From positions 414,295-478,294 of the forward strand of contig JAUJOT010000001.1 of assembly GCA_030447505.1 (NCBI GenBank): a DNA stretch of 64,000 nt, read 5' to 3'. The notes beneath the pieces are model-generated. The model made no database searches. It saw only the letters and a program-made list of their open reading frames with translations, and had not been told where the DNA came from. Origin of the DNA: Solirubrobacteraceae bacterium. Lineage in GTDB: Bacteria > Actinomycetota > Thermoleophilia > Solirubrobacterales > Solirubrobacteraceae. Below, piece after piece: positions 44,285-52,816 of this stretch; the stretch's first letter is position 1, and the number at the start of each line of letters is the position of its first letter. Made by a program: the position numbers and the translations under genes.

Positions 44285-45904
44285 ATGCCCCCCCGATGTG
44301 GAGGCCCTCCGACCTCCTCGGGCGATGGGATCCGCGGCAGCATTGCGTGGTCGGGTGCTTTTCGCGTGGCGTCGCAAGGATCGGCGCTTGTCGCGGTGCC
44401 CATCCTCCTGCATGCACTCGGGACCGACGTGTACGCCGTCTGGGTCCTGGCAAGCAGTCTCGTCTTTGCGCAGGGGCTCATCGACTTCGGCTTCAGCGCA
44501 GTGCTCATCCGCTTTGTGGCGATCGGAGCCACCGCGCGGTCGCAAGCGTTCGTGCGGGTCGTCCTGCTCCGCGTTGGCGCCGTGTACGCGCTCCTGTCAC
44601 TGCTAGGCGCAGTCTTATGGATCCTCGCCGGGCCGTTCGCGCGCAGCCTTCCCTACCTGGAGGGGCCGCAGATCGATGAGGCGGTGTCGTTGTTTCGCTA
44701 TATGGCCGTCGCCTTCGCGTTGACGAACGCGTCGATGGTTGCGAATGCGGCCTTGCAGGGACTCAACCGAATTGCCGTCGCTTTCCAAGCGCAGACCATC
44801 GGCGCCCTCGGCTTTGTCCCGGCGCTGGTTGTCGGGTTGATGTTCCTGCCGGCCGTCCATGCCGTCGGCGCCGCTGCCATTGCAAGCTACGGCTTGCCGC
44901 TCGTGCTCTTGGCGCCCGCACTCTGGAAGGCGATGCGACAGCTGCCCCGCAATGCTGCAGATCCGCCAACTCTGCGCATGATGCTGAACGTCGGTGCGAG
45001 GTGGCAAGTTTCCAACTGGGCGGATTTCGCGACCTATCAGCTGCCACGACTGGTATCGGGCATCTTGCTCTCCAGCGGCGCCGTCCTGATCATCGACCTC
45101 GCCCTCCGGATCGGGCAAGCGGTGGCGACGCCGCTGTTCGCGCTGCTACCTCTTGTGCTTCCGCGAGCATCGGCGGCCTCGATTCACAACGGCCGCGAAG
45201 GCCTGCGCCAGTTCTTGCGCCCGCTGCTGCAGAAGGGTCTCCCCCTTTTTCTGCTGGGCGCTGCGATCGCCGTGCCCGCTGCGGGGCCAGCAATCGCGCT
45301 CTGGAGCGGCCATCCCCTGTCCCTACGCGACCAGATCGCAGCCAGTTGTGTGGTCGCCGGCGTACTCGCTCATGCATCAACCGGTGTGCTGTCGTCAGCA
45401 CTGCTTGCGCTCGGCGAGTTGCAGGCGGTCGTGCGCTACAAGATGCTTCAGCTCGCGCTCGCTTTCCCTTTGATCACGATCGGAGCCCTGCTCGGCTCGT
45501 CGGCGCTGGCGCTCGGACTCGCTCTCACGCTCGCGGTGCCGGCCGCCTGGTTCAACGCACGCGCCTTGTCGGAGACAGGCTCGGAACGGGTGTTCTCGAA
45601 GCGCCTGTGTCTGCGAGCAGCTTTGGTCATGATCGTGAGCGCGGCCGTCCTGGTTGCGGCTGCTCCGCTGTCACCTCCGCTCGTGCTGCTGATCGTGTGC
45701 GGCGCAGGAGTCGTCGTCGGCGTGTTCGCCCTACCTGAGGTCTGGGGCACGTTGAGGGCGGCTCGTAACTCGATTAGCGAGACGTCAGCGGATGACGCGT
45801 GCCTCGTAGAGCAACTGAATCGCGAAGAGATTGGGCCAACGCCGCAGACCGCGCAGGTAGCGGCCTCCGATGGGCAGAAGCGGCGGAGGACCGAGCGAGG
45901 ATGA
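44285..45904 (+). CDS. Wzx-type oligosaccharide flippase (MATE/MOP superfamily)
   Basis: 539 residues with about 12-14 transmembrane helices. The first segments (AWSGAFRVASQGSALVAVPILLHALGTDVYAVWVLASSLV) are typical of polysaccharide translocases. It should flip the lipid-linked repeat unit across the membrane. The last 40 residues are hydrophilic and lie in the 120-bp overlap with the convergent methyltransferase gene; they may be non-essential. ATG 44285 is about 65 bp after the preceding gene. Confidence 0.83.
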   Translation: MPPRCGGPPTSSGDGIRGSIAWSGAFRVASQGSALVAVPILLHALGTDVYAVWVLASSLVFAQGLIDFGFSAVLIRFVAIGATARSQAFVRVVLLRVGAVYALLSLLGAVLWILAGPFARSLPYLEGPQIDEAVSLFRYMAVAFALTNASMVANAALQGLNRIAVAFQAQTIGALGFVPALVVGLMFLPAVHAVGAAAIASYGLPLVLLAPALWKAMRQLPRNAADPPTLRMMLNVGARWQVSNWADFATYQLPRLVSGILLSSGAVLIIDLALRIGQAVATPLFALLPLVLPRASAASIHNGREGLRQFLRPLLQKGLPLFLLGAAIAVPAAGPAIALWSGHPLSLRDQIAASCVVAGVLAHASTGVLSSALLALGELQAVVRYKMLQLALAFPLITIGALLGSSALALGLALTLAVPAAWFNARALSETGSERVFSKRLCLRAALVMIVSAAVLVAAAPLSPPLVLLIVCGAGVVVGVFALPEVWGTLRAARNSISETSADDACLVEQLNREEIGPTPQTAQVAASDGQKRRRTERG

Positions 45905-46450
45905 ACGCCACGAGATCTCCCAGCCGGCATCACGCAGGAGTGCGGCTCCCGTCGCTGCAGTGAAGAAATGCAGGTGCGTCGCGTCGAGCAGCCCGGACGA
46001 CGTGTACCGGAAGTGCCCCAGCAGAAGTTCCTTGCGGACGCTCCAATGTGCAACGTTCGGCAGCGACACAAGGGCAGTCCCGCCTCTGCGGACGACGTGG
46101 CGCAACCCCTGCATGACGCCGGCCGGGTCGCTGAGATGCTCGAGCACATCGAGCAGCAACACCACGTCGTAGGATCTCGTCGCCGTCGACAATGGACCCC
46201 GCAGCGCCTTCTCGATCGTCATGGCATGCACGCAGCTATACGTGCGCGACGCCCGCGCGGCCATCGCAGCGTCTGGCTCGACTCCGTCGACGACGGCACC
46301 TCGCTGCGTACCGAGATAGCGGCCGTTGAACCCAGACCAGCATCCGACATCCAGGACGCGTGCGCCTTGCTGCACGCGCTCCAGAAGCGCGCGCCGGTCG
46401 CCCTCCGGGACCTGATCAGGGTCATAGCGGAGTTCGTTCACGGCCGGCAT
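45785..46450 (-). CDS. SAM-dependent methyltransferase (MetW-like)
   Basis: 221 residues. ARVLDVGCWSGFNGRYLGTQRGAVVDGVEPD contains SAM motif I and the acidic ribose-binding position; YDVVLLLDVLEHLSDPAGV and GTALVSLPNVAHWS follow. Start ATG 46450 with TAGACT (minus strand, 46465-46460) 9 nt upstream. The 3' end overlaps the flippase gene by 120 bp on the opposite strand, so each end is antisense to the other. Confidence 0.85.
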   Translation of the reverse strand: MPAVNELRYDPDQVPEGDRRALLERVQQGARVLDVGCWSGFNGRYLGTQRGAVVDGVEPDAAMAARASRTYSCVHAMTIEKALRGPLSTATRSYDVVLLLDVLEHLSDPAGVMQGLRHVVRRGGTALVSLPNVAHWSVRKELLLGHFRYTSSGLLDATHLHFFTAATGAALLRDAGWEISWRSSSLGPPPLLPIGGRYLRGLRRWPNLFAIQLLYEARVIR

Positions 46451-46459
46451 GCGGCGCCG

Positions 46460-46469
46460 AGTCTAGTAT
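46460..46469. promoter_or_regulatory. Bidirectional promoter: overlapping -10 boxes sharing TA
   Basis: AGTCTAGTAT holds TAGACT leftward (46465-46460) and TAGTAT rightward (46464-46469), overlapping at the central TA. They lie 9 nt and 6 nt from the divergent ATGs at 46450 and 46476 in a gap of 25 bp. The geometry is the same as at 26247-26256. Confidence 0.55.
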
Positions 46470-46475
46470 TGGCCG

Positions 46476-47267
46476 ATGCCAGCTCAGGTTCGCGATCGCG
46501 CCGATCTGATCGACGTCTCGGTCTGCGTCCCCGTCTACCGGCGCCACAGCGAGCCAAACGTGGGATCGCTCGCATCACAGCTTCCGGCAGCGGCGGGGGC
46601 ACTGCGCGCCGAGCTCATCGTCGTCCTCAACGGCATCCGGGAGCAGGATGTCCCTCTGCCGCTATCCGGAGCGACCCTGATCAGGCACGAGCGCAATCGC
46701 GGAGTGCCGATCGCATGGAACGTCGCGGCACGAGCAGCTGAGGGCAGGACACTCGTCTTCGTCAATGACGACGTCGATATGGGACCAGAATCCCTCGCAC
46801 TCCTGCATAACGCGTTGTGCGAGTCGGACGTGGGCGTCGCAGGGCCGGTGGGAACGCGCTGGGACATCGCGACGCCGTGTCATCAAGCATGGGTCGACAC
46901 GCGCGCATTGGCGGCCGGTGCGACCGCCGAATGCGAAGTCGTCTCGGGCTTCTTCTTCGCGACGCCGGCATGCACGTGGCGTGAGGTTGGTGGATTTGAC
47001 GAGGCGTACAGTCCTTGTGGCTTTGAGGAGGTCGACTACTGCACCGCCGTACGTCTCGAGCTCGGCCTGAAGTGCGTCGCGGTCGCCGGTGTCACCCATG
47101 CGCACGAGTTCGGCATCTCCTCGGCACGCCCGTGGCGCCGCGTGAAGTGGGACGGGCACAGCGAGCGCCTCGGCCGCATTGCCGAGCGCAACCGCAACCA
47201 CTTTCGAACCAAATGGACGGCCAGGGCCACTCGCTTAGGCGAAACCCCGATCGGTGAGAGCAGCTAG
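46476..47267 (+). CDS. Glycosyltransferase family 2
   Basis: 263 residues, GT-A fold. DVSVCVPVYRRHSEPN and LIVVLNGIREQDVPL form the N-terminal nucleotide-binding part; GRTLVFVNDDVDMGPESL contains the D-D-x-D metal site; GGFDEAYSPCGFEEVDYC gives the GFDE and base region of rhamnosyltransferase-like GT2 enzymes. It has its own leaderless promoter (TAGTAT, 6 nt before the ATG), separate from the upstream operon. Confidence 0.88.
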   Translation: MPAQVRDRADLIDVSVCVPVYRRHSEPNVGSLASQLPAAAGALRAELIVVLNGIREQDVPLPLSGATLIRHERNRGVPIAWNVAARAAEGRTLVFVNDDVDMGPESLALLHNALCESDVGVAGPVGTRWDIATPCHQAWVDTRALAAGATAECEVVSGFFFATPACTWREVGGFDEAYSPCGFEEVDYCTAVRLELGLKCVAVAGVTHAHEFGISSARPWRRVKWDGHSERLGRIAERNRNHFRTKWTARATRLGETPIGESS

Positions 47268-47272
47268 AGCGC

Positions 47273-48184
47273 TTGAACGTCCCGATCATGCTTTGGCGAG
47301 CCGTGCCGGTTCGCGGGCCGGGCACCCTCTTCGTTTCGAGCCTGCGTAGACGTGCGCGTCGGCAACAGGTGACCGCGGCTGGGCCGCTCGGCGTCAAGTA
47401 CCTGGTGGATCCGTCCAATCCGCCTGAAGTATCGATCTACCTTTGGGGGACGTACGAGCCCGAGGTCGTCGCCGCTATGCAACGCGTGCTCCCTCGCGGC
47501 CGCACAGCGATTGACATCGGTGCGAATTGCGGGGTTCTCAGCGTGATGATGTCCCGGATGGTGGGCCCGCACGGGCGTGTCGTCGCGATAGATCCTTCGC
47601 AGGCGGCCTGCGAACGAATCCAGCAGCAGGTTCGCTTGAACGCGATGGAGAACGTCGACATCCACGGCGTCGCGCTCGGGCAGGTGCCAGACCACGAGTC
47701 CTTTCGCATGGGCCGCGTCGGCATCGGGCTGCTCCCGCAGGTCGACGCCGAGTTCACGACCGGACCCCCGATCGACGTGCAGGTGCTCACGGTGGACGAG
47801 ATCGTCGCAAAGCTCGATGGTCCGCCGGTCGGACTGATCAAGATAGACACTGATGGATCTGAGATACCGATACTCCATGGAGCAGAGGGCATTCTGCGGC
47901 GACACCGGCCGGCCCTCGTCATTGAGACGTACCTGGAGGGCTTTCGGCGTCGGGGCCTCAGCCCTGCCGCACTGGCCGCAATCCTCGATGAACATGGCTA
48001 CGAGCTGTTCGTCCCGCAGATCGACAAGCCGTGGCCATGGCGCGCGACGCCGCCGCGCGTCGGGTGCTTCGCCCCGACCCTGCTCAGCGATCTCGCAGAC
48101 GGGCGGGTCGATGAGGTGAATGTCATCGCCATCAACCGCGGCGAAGACGGTGCGCAAGCCCGCGCCGCACTGCTCGCGACCTAG
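47273..48184 (+). CDS. FkbM-family methyltransferase
   Basis: 303 residues. The FkbM pattern is clear: TAIDIGANCGVLSVMMSRMVGPHGRVVAIDPS, a central V-D-E-I region (VQVLTVDEIVAKL) and GLIKIDTDGSEIPILHGAEGIL. FkbM proteins O-methylate hydroxyl groups, often on sugars. The start is TTG 47273, 5 bp after the upstream gene's stop; ATG 47288 is an alternative. The 3' end overlaps the convergent polymerase gene by 53 bp. Confidence 0.88.
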   Translation: MNVPIMLWRAVPVRGPGTLFVSSLRRRARRQQVTAAGPLGVKYLVDPSNPPEVSIYLWGTYEPEVVAAMQRVLPRGRTAIDIGANCGVLSVMMSRMVGPHGRVVAIDPSQAACERIQQQVRLNAMENVDIHGVALGQVPDHESFRMGRVGIGLLPQVDAEFTTGPPIDVQVLTVDEIVAKLDGPPVGLIKIDTDGSEIPILHGAEGILRRHRPALVIETYLEGFRRRGLSPAALAAILDEHGYELFVPQIDKPWPWRATPPRVGCFAPTLLSDLADGRVDEVNVIAINRGEDGAQARAALLAT

Positions 48185-49598
48185 CCGATGCTGTCTCGTC
48201 GCTGTCGTCAGCCTGAAGCGGGCGCGAGCCGGGGGCTGCGGCGACGGCAAGCGCTGTCCCCAGCAGCCACTGGCCTTCAGCCGTTGGCAGCACATTGGCG
48301 CCCAGCGACGCGACCAGCACGACCACGAGCGCGGCTCCGACCAGCGTCAAGGCGGGATCGTGCGCACCTCGGCGCCAGGGGAGCAGACGGGAGAGCATGA
48401 GCGCGAGCGCGGTGGACGTCAGCGCGAGTCCGATGATCCCGCTCTTCAGCAGCACCCAGAACACCCAGCTGTGCGCATATCCGTTGCCATCGGGGTCGAG
48501 CCCGGCGGCACGCAGCTGGAACTGCCCCCCGAGCCCGCCTCCGACGATGAGTCGCGGCCCATCCAACTCGTCGAGGATCGCGGACGTCTCGTCGCCCCGA
48601 AATTGCAGCGATGCCGACCGAGCCGCCGGTGACACGACACGTTCGACCATTCCCGTGAGCGGATCTCGCTCCGCATTCCAGCTCACTGCGAGACCGCCGA
48701 TCCACACGCAGGCGAACAACATCGCGACCGTGCTCAGGCGCGGCAGAGCGAGGCGATCGCGATGGCGGTAGAAGAGGAACCCGACTCCAACGACACCGCC
48801 GGTGACGACTCCCGCCATGTAGGCCCGCGTCATCCCCATCACAACGGCCAGTGACCCGATGAAGAAGACGATTCCCGCTGGTGCGCGAAGGCGGCCCTTC
48901 TGTAGAGCTGCCGCCAACGCGATCGCGGTGGCGACCGCGACGACGGCGCTGCCGCCGATGAGAATCGTGCGACGAACAAAGAGGTCCGGCAGTACCTGCG
49001 ATCGCGCCTGCAGCAGCGAGGCGGGGCCGTTCAGCACGTCGACGCCGCTGCCCCAGATCGCCGCCGTCTTGAGCGCTGCGATTCCTCCGGCAAGCAGCAC
49101 TAGGAGCACTAGCCGTTCGACGCTCGCAGCGCGAACGGCTTCGCCGGCGGCGAGCGCTGCGATGATCACCAGAGCCACTTGGTGCAGCGTTTCAGCCGCT
49201 TCCTCGGATGATCCACCTGGCGTGGAGATGCCCGCCACGACGACGGCCGCCACGAGGAAAAGACTCCCGCTGAAGGGACGCCATCCCACGCGGACCGGGG
49301 CGCGGATGACCCGGCCGGCCACGACGCCTGCGGCGAGAACGTCGAAGATGCGCAGCTGCGGCCCGCTCACACCGATCATCTCGGGCCTGAACTCGGTCCC
49401 CGCCACCGTGAGCCACAGCAGCGGTAGCGCCCAGCCAGCGAGCGGATGCGCTCGCGCGAGCGCCACGGCACCGATGAACAGAAGCACGTAGAGCGCCGGG
49501 CTCGCAAGAACGGCGGCCGCAGCACCCGTTGCGATGATCAGGCCGACGACTACGGCCCGGCGCGGGTGCATGAGCCGCTGCGCCACCGCCGTCGTCAT
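48132..49598 (-). CDS. O-antigen polymerase/ligase-like membrane protein (Wzy-type)
   Basis: 488 residues from ATG 49598, about 11-12 transmembrane helices. VVVGLIIATGAAAAVLASPALYVLLFIG opens the membrane part. The long extracytoplasmic loop (AERDPLTGMVERVVSPAARSASLQFRGDETS...LIVGGGLGGQF) precedes the HSWVFWVLLKSGIIGLALT segment typical of Wzy/WaaL ligases. It probably polymerises the repeat unit. ATG 49598 overlaps the stop of the Wzz-like gene (4 bp), so the two are coupled. Confidence 0.82.
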   Translation of the reverse strand: MTTAVAQRLMHPRRAVVVGLIIATGAAAAVLASPALYVLLFIGAVALARAHPLAGWALPLLWLTVAGTEFRPEMIGVSGPQLRIFDVLAAGVVAGRVIRAPVRVGWRPFSGSLFLVAAVVVAGISTPGGSSEEAAETLHQVALVIIAALAAGEAVRAASVERLVLLVLLAGGIAALKTAAIWGSGVDVLNGPASLLQARSQVLPDLFVRRTILIGGSAVVAVATAIALAAALQKGRLRAPAGIVFFIGSLAVVMGMTRAYMAGVVTGGVVGVGFLFYRHRDRLALPRLSTVAMLFACVWIGGLAVSWNAERDPLTGMVERVVSPAARSASLQFRGDETSAILDELDGPRLIVGGGLGGQFQLRAAGLDPDGNGYAHSWVFWVLLKSGIIGLALTSTALALMLSRLLPWRRGAHDPALTLVGAALVVVLVASLGANVLPTAEGQWLLGTALAVAAAPGSRPLQADDSDETASARSRAVRRGLAHRLRRG

Positions 49599-50323
49599 TC
49601 GTTTCTCAGCGCGGCCTGTCGGCGAAGCCCAAGCAGAGCGCTTTGAATGAGCGCGATCGATGTCCCTGCCGCAGCACCGCCGATTAGCCAAAGCAGAAGC
49701 TGCCAGACGGACCGGCGGTTGACGGCTTGCTCGGACACCACGGGCGCGGATACGGCTGCGACAACGTCCACGGGGCTATCGATGGTCGTCCGCAGCCGCG
49801 TCAGCTCCTCGACCCGCGGATCGTTCGGAGCCAGCGCCGCGCCGGCCGGCTGACGAGTCAGCGCCCGCTCACGCCTCAGCGCAAGCGTCGCGCCGGCGCG
49901 ATCGCGTAGTGGAACGTTCAACTTAGCCACCGCCTCGGCAGGATCCTCAACGAGCAGCGTCGCGAGTAGCGGGTTGATGGCCGCGGCCCAGCTGCGGGCC
50001 AAGACCGCCGCATATCCGCGGCTGTTGCCGCGGGCAGTGATCGTGAATGTAGGCCATGACACGTCGACGTTCACAGCGCGGCGCAGCTCGCGCGCACTCG
50101 CCAGCAAGACGTTGCTGTCGTGCAGCTGCACAGCGATCAGCGGACTCGTCAAGATCCGTTCGGTGGCTGCCTGACCGGCGCTAACCCCGCCGATCTCGCG
50201 CGCCTGGCCGGTCACCGAAGCCTCGTAGATGGACTCACCCGCGTGTTCGCGGACGTAGCCGATGGTGCCCGCGAGTGCGGCGGCCACAACGGTCGATACG
50301 AGCAGGCGTCGAGACAGACCCAA
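49595..50323 (-). CDS. Wzz/chain-length-determinant-like protein
   Basis: 242 residues with a transmembrane helix at each end (LLVSTVVAAALAGTIGYV and LLLWLIGGAAAGTSIALI) and an extracytoplasmic helical domain between, the topology of polysaccharide co-polymerases. The conserved Wzz proline-rich segment before the last helix is weak (SAPVVSEQAVNRR). It should set polymer length with the Wzy-type protein encoded just downstream. No cytoplasmic tyrosine kinase domain. Confidence 0.75.
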   Translation of the reverse strand: MGLSRRLLVSTVVAAALAGTIGYVREHAGESIYEASVTGQAREIGGVSAGQAATERILTSPLIAVQLHDSNVLLASARELRRAVNVDVSWPTFTITARGNSRGYAAVLARSWAAAINPLLATLLVEDPAEAVAKLNVPLRDRAGATLALRRERALTRQPAGAALAPNDPRVEELTRLRTTIDSPVDVVAAVSAPVVSEQAVNRRSVWQLLLWLIGGAAAGTSIALIQSALLGLRRQAALRNE

Positions 50324-50334
50324 GGATCGTGCGC

Positions 50335-50964
50335 CTACGGGTCGCGCTCTGGCGCGACGACCGCAGCACGCAGCGATTCAGCAGCGGCGGCGGCGGCTCT
50401 CAGGGCGGCGCCCGCAGGCTTGGTCGCGCCTGGCGCCACTGCAGTCTGTACGACGTCCTGCATGTATGTTCGGTATGCAGCCTGGAAGAACGTGTCGTTC
50501 GAGATCCGCCACTTGCCGCCACGCCGCACCAGGAGGTACGACTGGGACTGCTTCATGCCGTTGCCTAGTGTGAACTCGACGGCCACGAACTGCCGCCCGC
50601 GTGACGTGCTGGCCTGGTCGCGGATCGAGAAGCGCGTGGTCATCAGGCTGCCCCGTTGCTGCTGATAGGTACCCATGATCCGTGTGTCCTCGGCAACGCT
50701 TCGGATGCGCGGCTCGTACGCAGCCACGACCTCCGGCCAGTTGCCCCACTGCGCCCAGTACAGAAGATTCATCACAGCGGCTCGCGCCGACCCTGGTGGC
50801 TGTTTCTGCACGTCCTCGCGTGAAAGCAGCGTGGTTGGCGGCTGTCCTTCCGCTTCCGGGGCAGCTGCCTGCGAGGAGCCCGCTTCGATGCTGTCGTTCC
50901 CACCACCACAGCCCGCGAGATACAGCGCCACCACGGTCAGAGCCGCAAGCTTCGTAAGCCTCAC
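50335..50964 (-). CDS. Lipoprotein of unknown function
   Basis: 209 residues. The start is placed at GTG 50964 (MRLTKLAALTVVALYLAGC) because TACTAT on the minus strand (50977-50972) stands 7 nt upstream; an in-frame TTG at 50982 would sit before that box. LAGC is a complete lipobox, so Cys19 is lipidated. The mature domain (RAAVMNLLYWAQWGNWPEVVAAY, then QFVAVEFTLGNGMKQSQSYLLVRRGGKWRIS) resembles NTF2-like or DUF4878-like lipoproteins. First gene of a three-gene operon with the Wzz- and Wzy-like genes. Confidence 0.8.
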   Translation of the reverse strand: MRLTKLAALTVVALYLAGCGGGNDSIEAGSSQAAAPEAEGQPPTTLLSREDVQKQPPGSARAAVMNLLYWAQWGNWPEVVAAYEPRIRSVAEDTRIMGTYQQQRGSLMTTRFSIRDQASTSRGRQFVAVEFTLGNGMKQSQSYLLVRRGGKWRISNDTFFQAAYRTYMQDVVQTAVAPGATKPAGAALRAAAAAAESLRAAVVAPERDP

Positions 50965-51016
50965 TGAGCCGATAGTAGCCAAGCCTGTGCCGCTGAACCC
51001 GTCGTCCTTGGTGCTC

Positions 51017-51994
51017 TCACACCACCGCAGCCTCCGCCTGCTGGAAGCTGATCACGTCCGCGAGGATCCCGTCGAGCGACCGCGTCGGCTTCCACCCCAC
51101 CGCCGCCTCGACCTTCGACACGTCCGGATACCGCCGCGGCATGTCCTCGAAGCCCTCCTCGTAGGCCTCGTCGTACGGCACGAGGACGATCTCCGACTCC
51201 GACCCCGTCAGCTCGCGCACCCGCTCCGCGAGCCCCAGGATCGAGATCTCCTCCTGCGAGCCGATGTTGAAGACCTCGCCGTACGCGGCGTCGCCCAGCA
51301 GCATGAGGTCGATGAGGGCCTCGACGACGTCGCCGACGTGGCAGAAGCAGCGTGTCTGCGTGCCGTCGCCGAAGACGGTCAGCGGGCGCTCCCCCAGCGC
51401 GGCCGAGACGAACTTCGGCACGACCATCCCGTAGCGCCCGGTCTGGCGCGGCCCGACCGTGTTGAACAGCCGCGCGACGACCGTCGGCAGCTTGCGCTCC
51501 TTCCAGTACGCGAGCGCGAGGAACTCGTCGATCGCCTTCGAGCAGGCGTAGGACCAGCGGCCGGTCGTCGAGGCGCCCATGACGAGGTCGCCGTCCTCGC
51601 GAAACGGAAACTGCGTCGACTTGCCGTACACCTCGCTCGTCGAGGCGATGAAGACCGGCTTGCGCTTCTTGGCCGCCTGGGCGAGCACGACCTCGGTGCA
51701 GTGCACGTTGGTCTCGATCGTCCGTACCGGGCTCTCGACGATGAGGTCGACGCCGACCGCGGCCGCCAGGTGGTAGACGATGTCGGCCTCGTCGACGAGC
51801 TCGGCGACGATCGACGGGCTCGCGCACGTCTCGATGATGTAGCTGAAGCGGGGATCGACCTTGAGGTGGCGAACGTTGTCGATCGAGCCGGTCGAGAGGT
51901 CGTCGAGGACGTGCACGCAGTGCCCGCGCCCGAGAAGCTGTTCGGCGAGGTGCGAACCGATGAAACCCGCTCCGCCGGTGATGAGGAACCGCAA
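51017..51994 (-). CDS. NAD-dependent nucleotide-sugar epimerase/dehydratase
   Basis: 325-residue extended SDR. ITGGAGFIGSHLAEQLLGRG binds NAD; IASTSEVYGKS and WSYACSKAIDEFLAL hold the catalytic Ser/Thr and Y-x3-K; the ARLFNTVGPRQTGRYGMVVPKF stretch is like UDP-glucuronate decarboxylases and related 4,6-dehydratases. The exact sugar cannot be fixed. Start TTG 51994 is preceded by AAGGCGAAGG. It is separated from the lipoprotein gene by 52 bp. Confidence 0.87.
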   Translation of the reverse strand: MRFLITGGAGFIGSHLAEQLLGRGHCVHVLDDLSTGSIDNVRHLKVDPRFSYIIETCASPSIVAELVDEADIVYHLAAAVGVDLIVESPVRTIETNVHCTEVVLAQAAKKRKPVFIASTSEVYGKSTQFPFREDGDLVMGASTTGRWSYACSKAIDEFLALAYWKERKLPTVVARLFNTVGPRQTGRYGMVVPKFVSAALGERPLTVFGDGTQTRCFCHVGDVVEALIDLMLLGDAAYGEVFNIGSQEEISILGLAERVRELTGSESEIVLVPYDEAYEEGFEDMPRRYPDVSKVEAAVGWKPTRSLDGILADVISFQQAEAAVV

Positions 51995-52114
51995 TGCCTT
52001 CGCCTTTCATGGGTTCCGCGCGCCCTTCAGCGCACGTATTTCGCATCCCCGCCGGGGGAACGGTGGCATACGCGGCGCCGCTGCACAAATAACGCTACGT
52101 ATACCGCCGCGTTG

Positions 52115-52139
52115 GGGAAGGCCTCTCGAGGCGCTTTCC
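52115..52139. promoter_or_regulatory. Hairpin in AT-richer intergenic region
   Basis: GGAAGGCCTC-TC-GAGGCGCTTTCC forms a stem with small mismatches, next to an unusually AT-rich stretch (52140-52165, containing GGAATTTTGATTAT). The 279-bp gap lies between two same-strand genes, so it probably holds the promoter of the epimerase gene at 51994, an operator or terminator hairpin, or both. Nothing else was seen in the gap. Confidence 0.35.
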
Positions 52140-52273
52140 TATTACTACGGAATTTTGATTATCGCCCGCCCGCTAACAGCACAGCAAGTCGTCGGCGCAA
52201 GTGCTGCTCATCCTGCTCGCCTGCGCCGTCGGTGGACCGCCCGGTGCAGCCGCGTCGGAACGCCGAAGGCAGC

Positions 52274-52747
52274 TCAGCGCGCCGCGCGACGCCGCAGCAG
52301 CAGCCCGACCAGGCCGCCTACCAGGAGAACGCCCGCGCCGGCGCCGAGGACGGCGGCGAGTCCGGTGACACCATCGGGCGCAGCGGCCTGCGCCCTGCGC
52401 TCGGCGGCTGCGCCCGCCGCCGCCCGCTCCGCCGCCACGTCGTCGGTTGTGCGGTCACCCGCGCCTGACGGCTCGCGCGGCGCTTGCGGTGGCGTCGTGC
52501 CGGCGTCATCGGCCTCCACTCCCGCCCCGAAGAGCGGGGCATCTCGGGTCCCGGGCGACCTTCGCTGCTTCTGGGTCTTCGGCGCGGCCCGCTCGCGAGC
52601 ACGGTCGATCGGCAGCTCGTATTCCCTCCCGCTCGGGGAATCGGGATCGACGAAGACCTGGTCGTCCTGGGCGGCGGCGACCGGAGCCGTGACGGCAAGC
52701 CCGCAGAGCAGCAGCAGCAAGGGTCCCTTGCACCTCAAGGTCAGCAT
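52274..52747 (-). CDS. Small VDPDSP-type membrane-anchored exported protein
   Basis: 157 residues. Signal peptide MLTLRCKGPLLLLLCGLAVTAPVAAAQ; just after the cleavage site comes VFVDPDSPSGREYELPIDRAR. A long Ala/Arg/Glu-rich linker follows, and the C-terminus has a Gly-rich helix with an Arg stop (VLLVGGLVGLLLRRR). The VDPDSP element recurs in the frameshifted gene at 36027. A surface-attached protein is the best reading; function unknown. The TATCCT box (minus strand, 52760-52755) is 7 nt before the ATG. Confidence 0.75.
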   Translation of the reverse strand: MLTLRCKGPLLLLLCGLAVTAPVAAAQDDQVFVDPDSPSGREYELPIDRARERAAPKTQKQRRSPGTRDAPLFGAGVEADDAGTTPPQAPREPSGAGDRTTDDVAAERAAAGAAAERRAQAAAPDGVTGLAAVLGAGAGVLLVGGLVGLLLRRRAAR

Positions 52748-52802
52748 CTGCAGCAGGATACGCAGTCACTGTCCCGCCGACACCGCGCGGACTTACTTGT
52801 CG

Positions 52803-52808
52803 TAGTCT
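52803..52808 (+). promoter_or_regulatory. -10 box, leaderless start of glycosidase-like gene
   Basis: TAGTCT lies 8 nt before ATG 52817. It supports that ATG over the later in-frame ones at 52823 and 52859. Confidence 0.45.
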
Positions 52809-52816
52809 GCTCGAAC

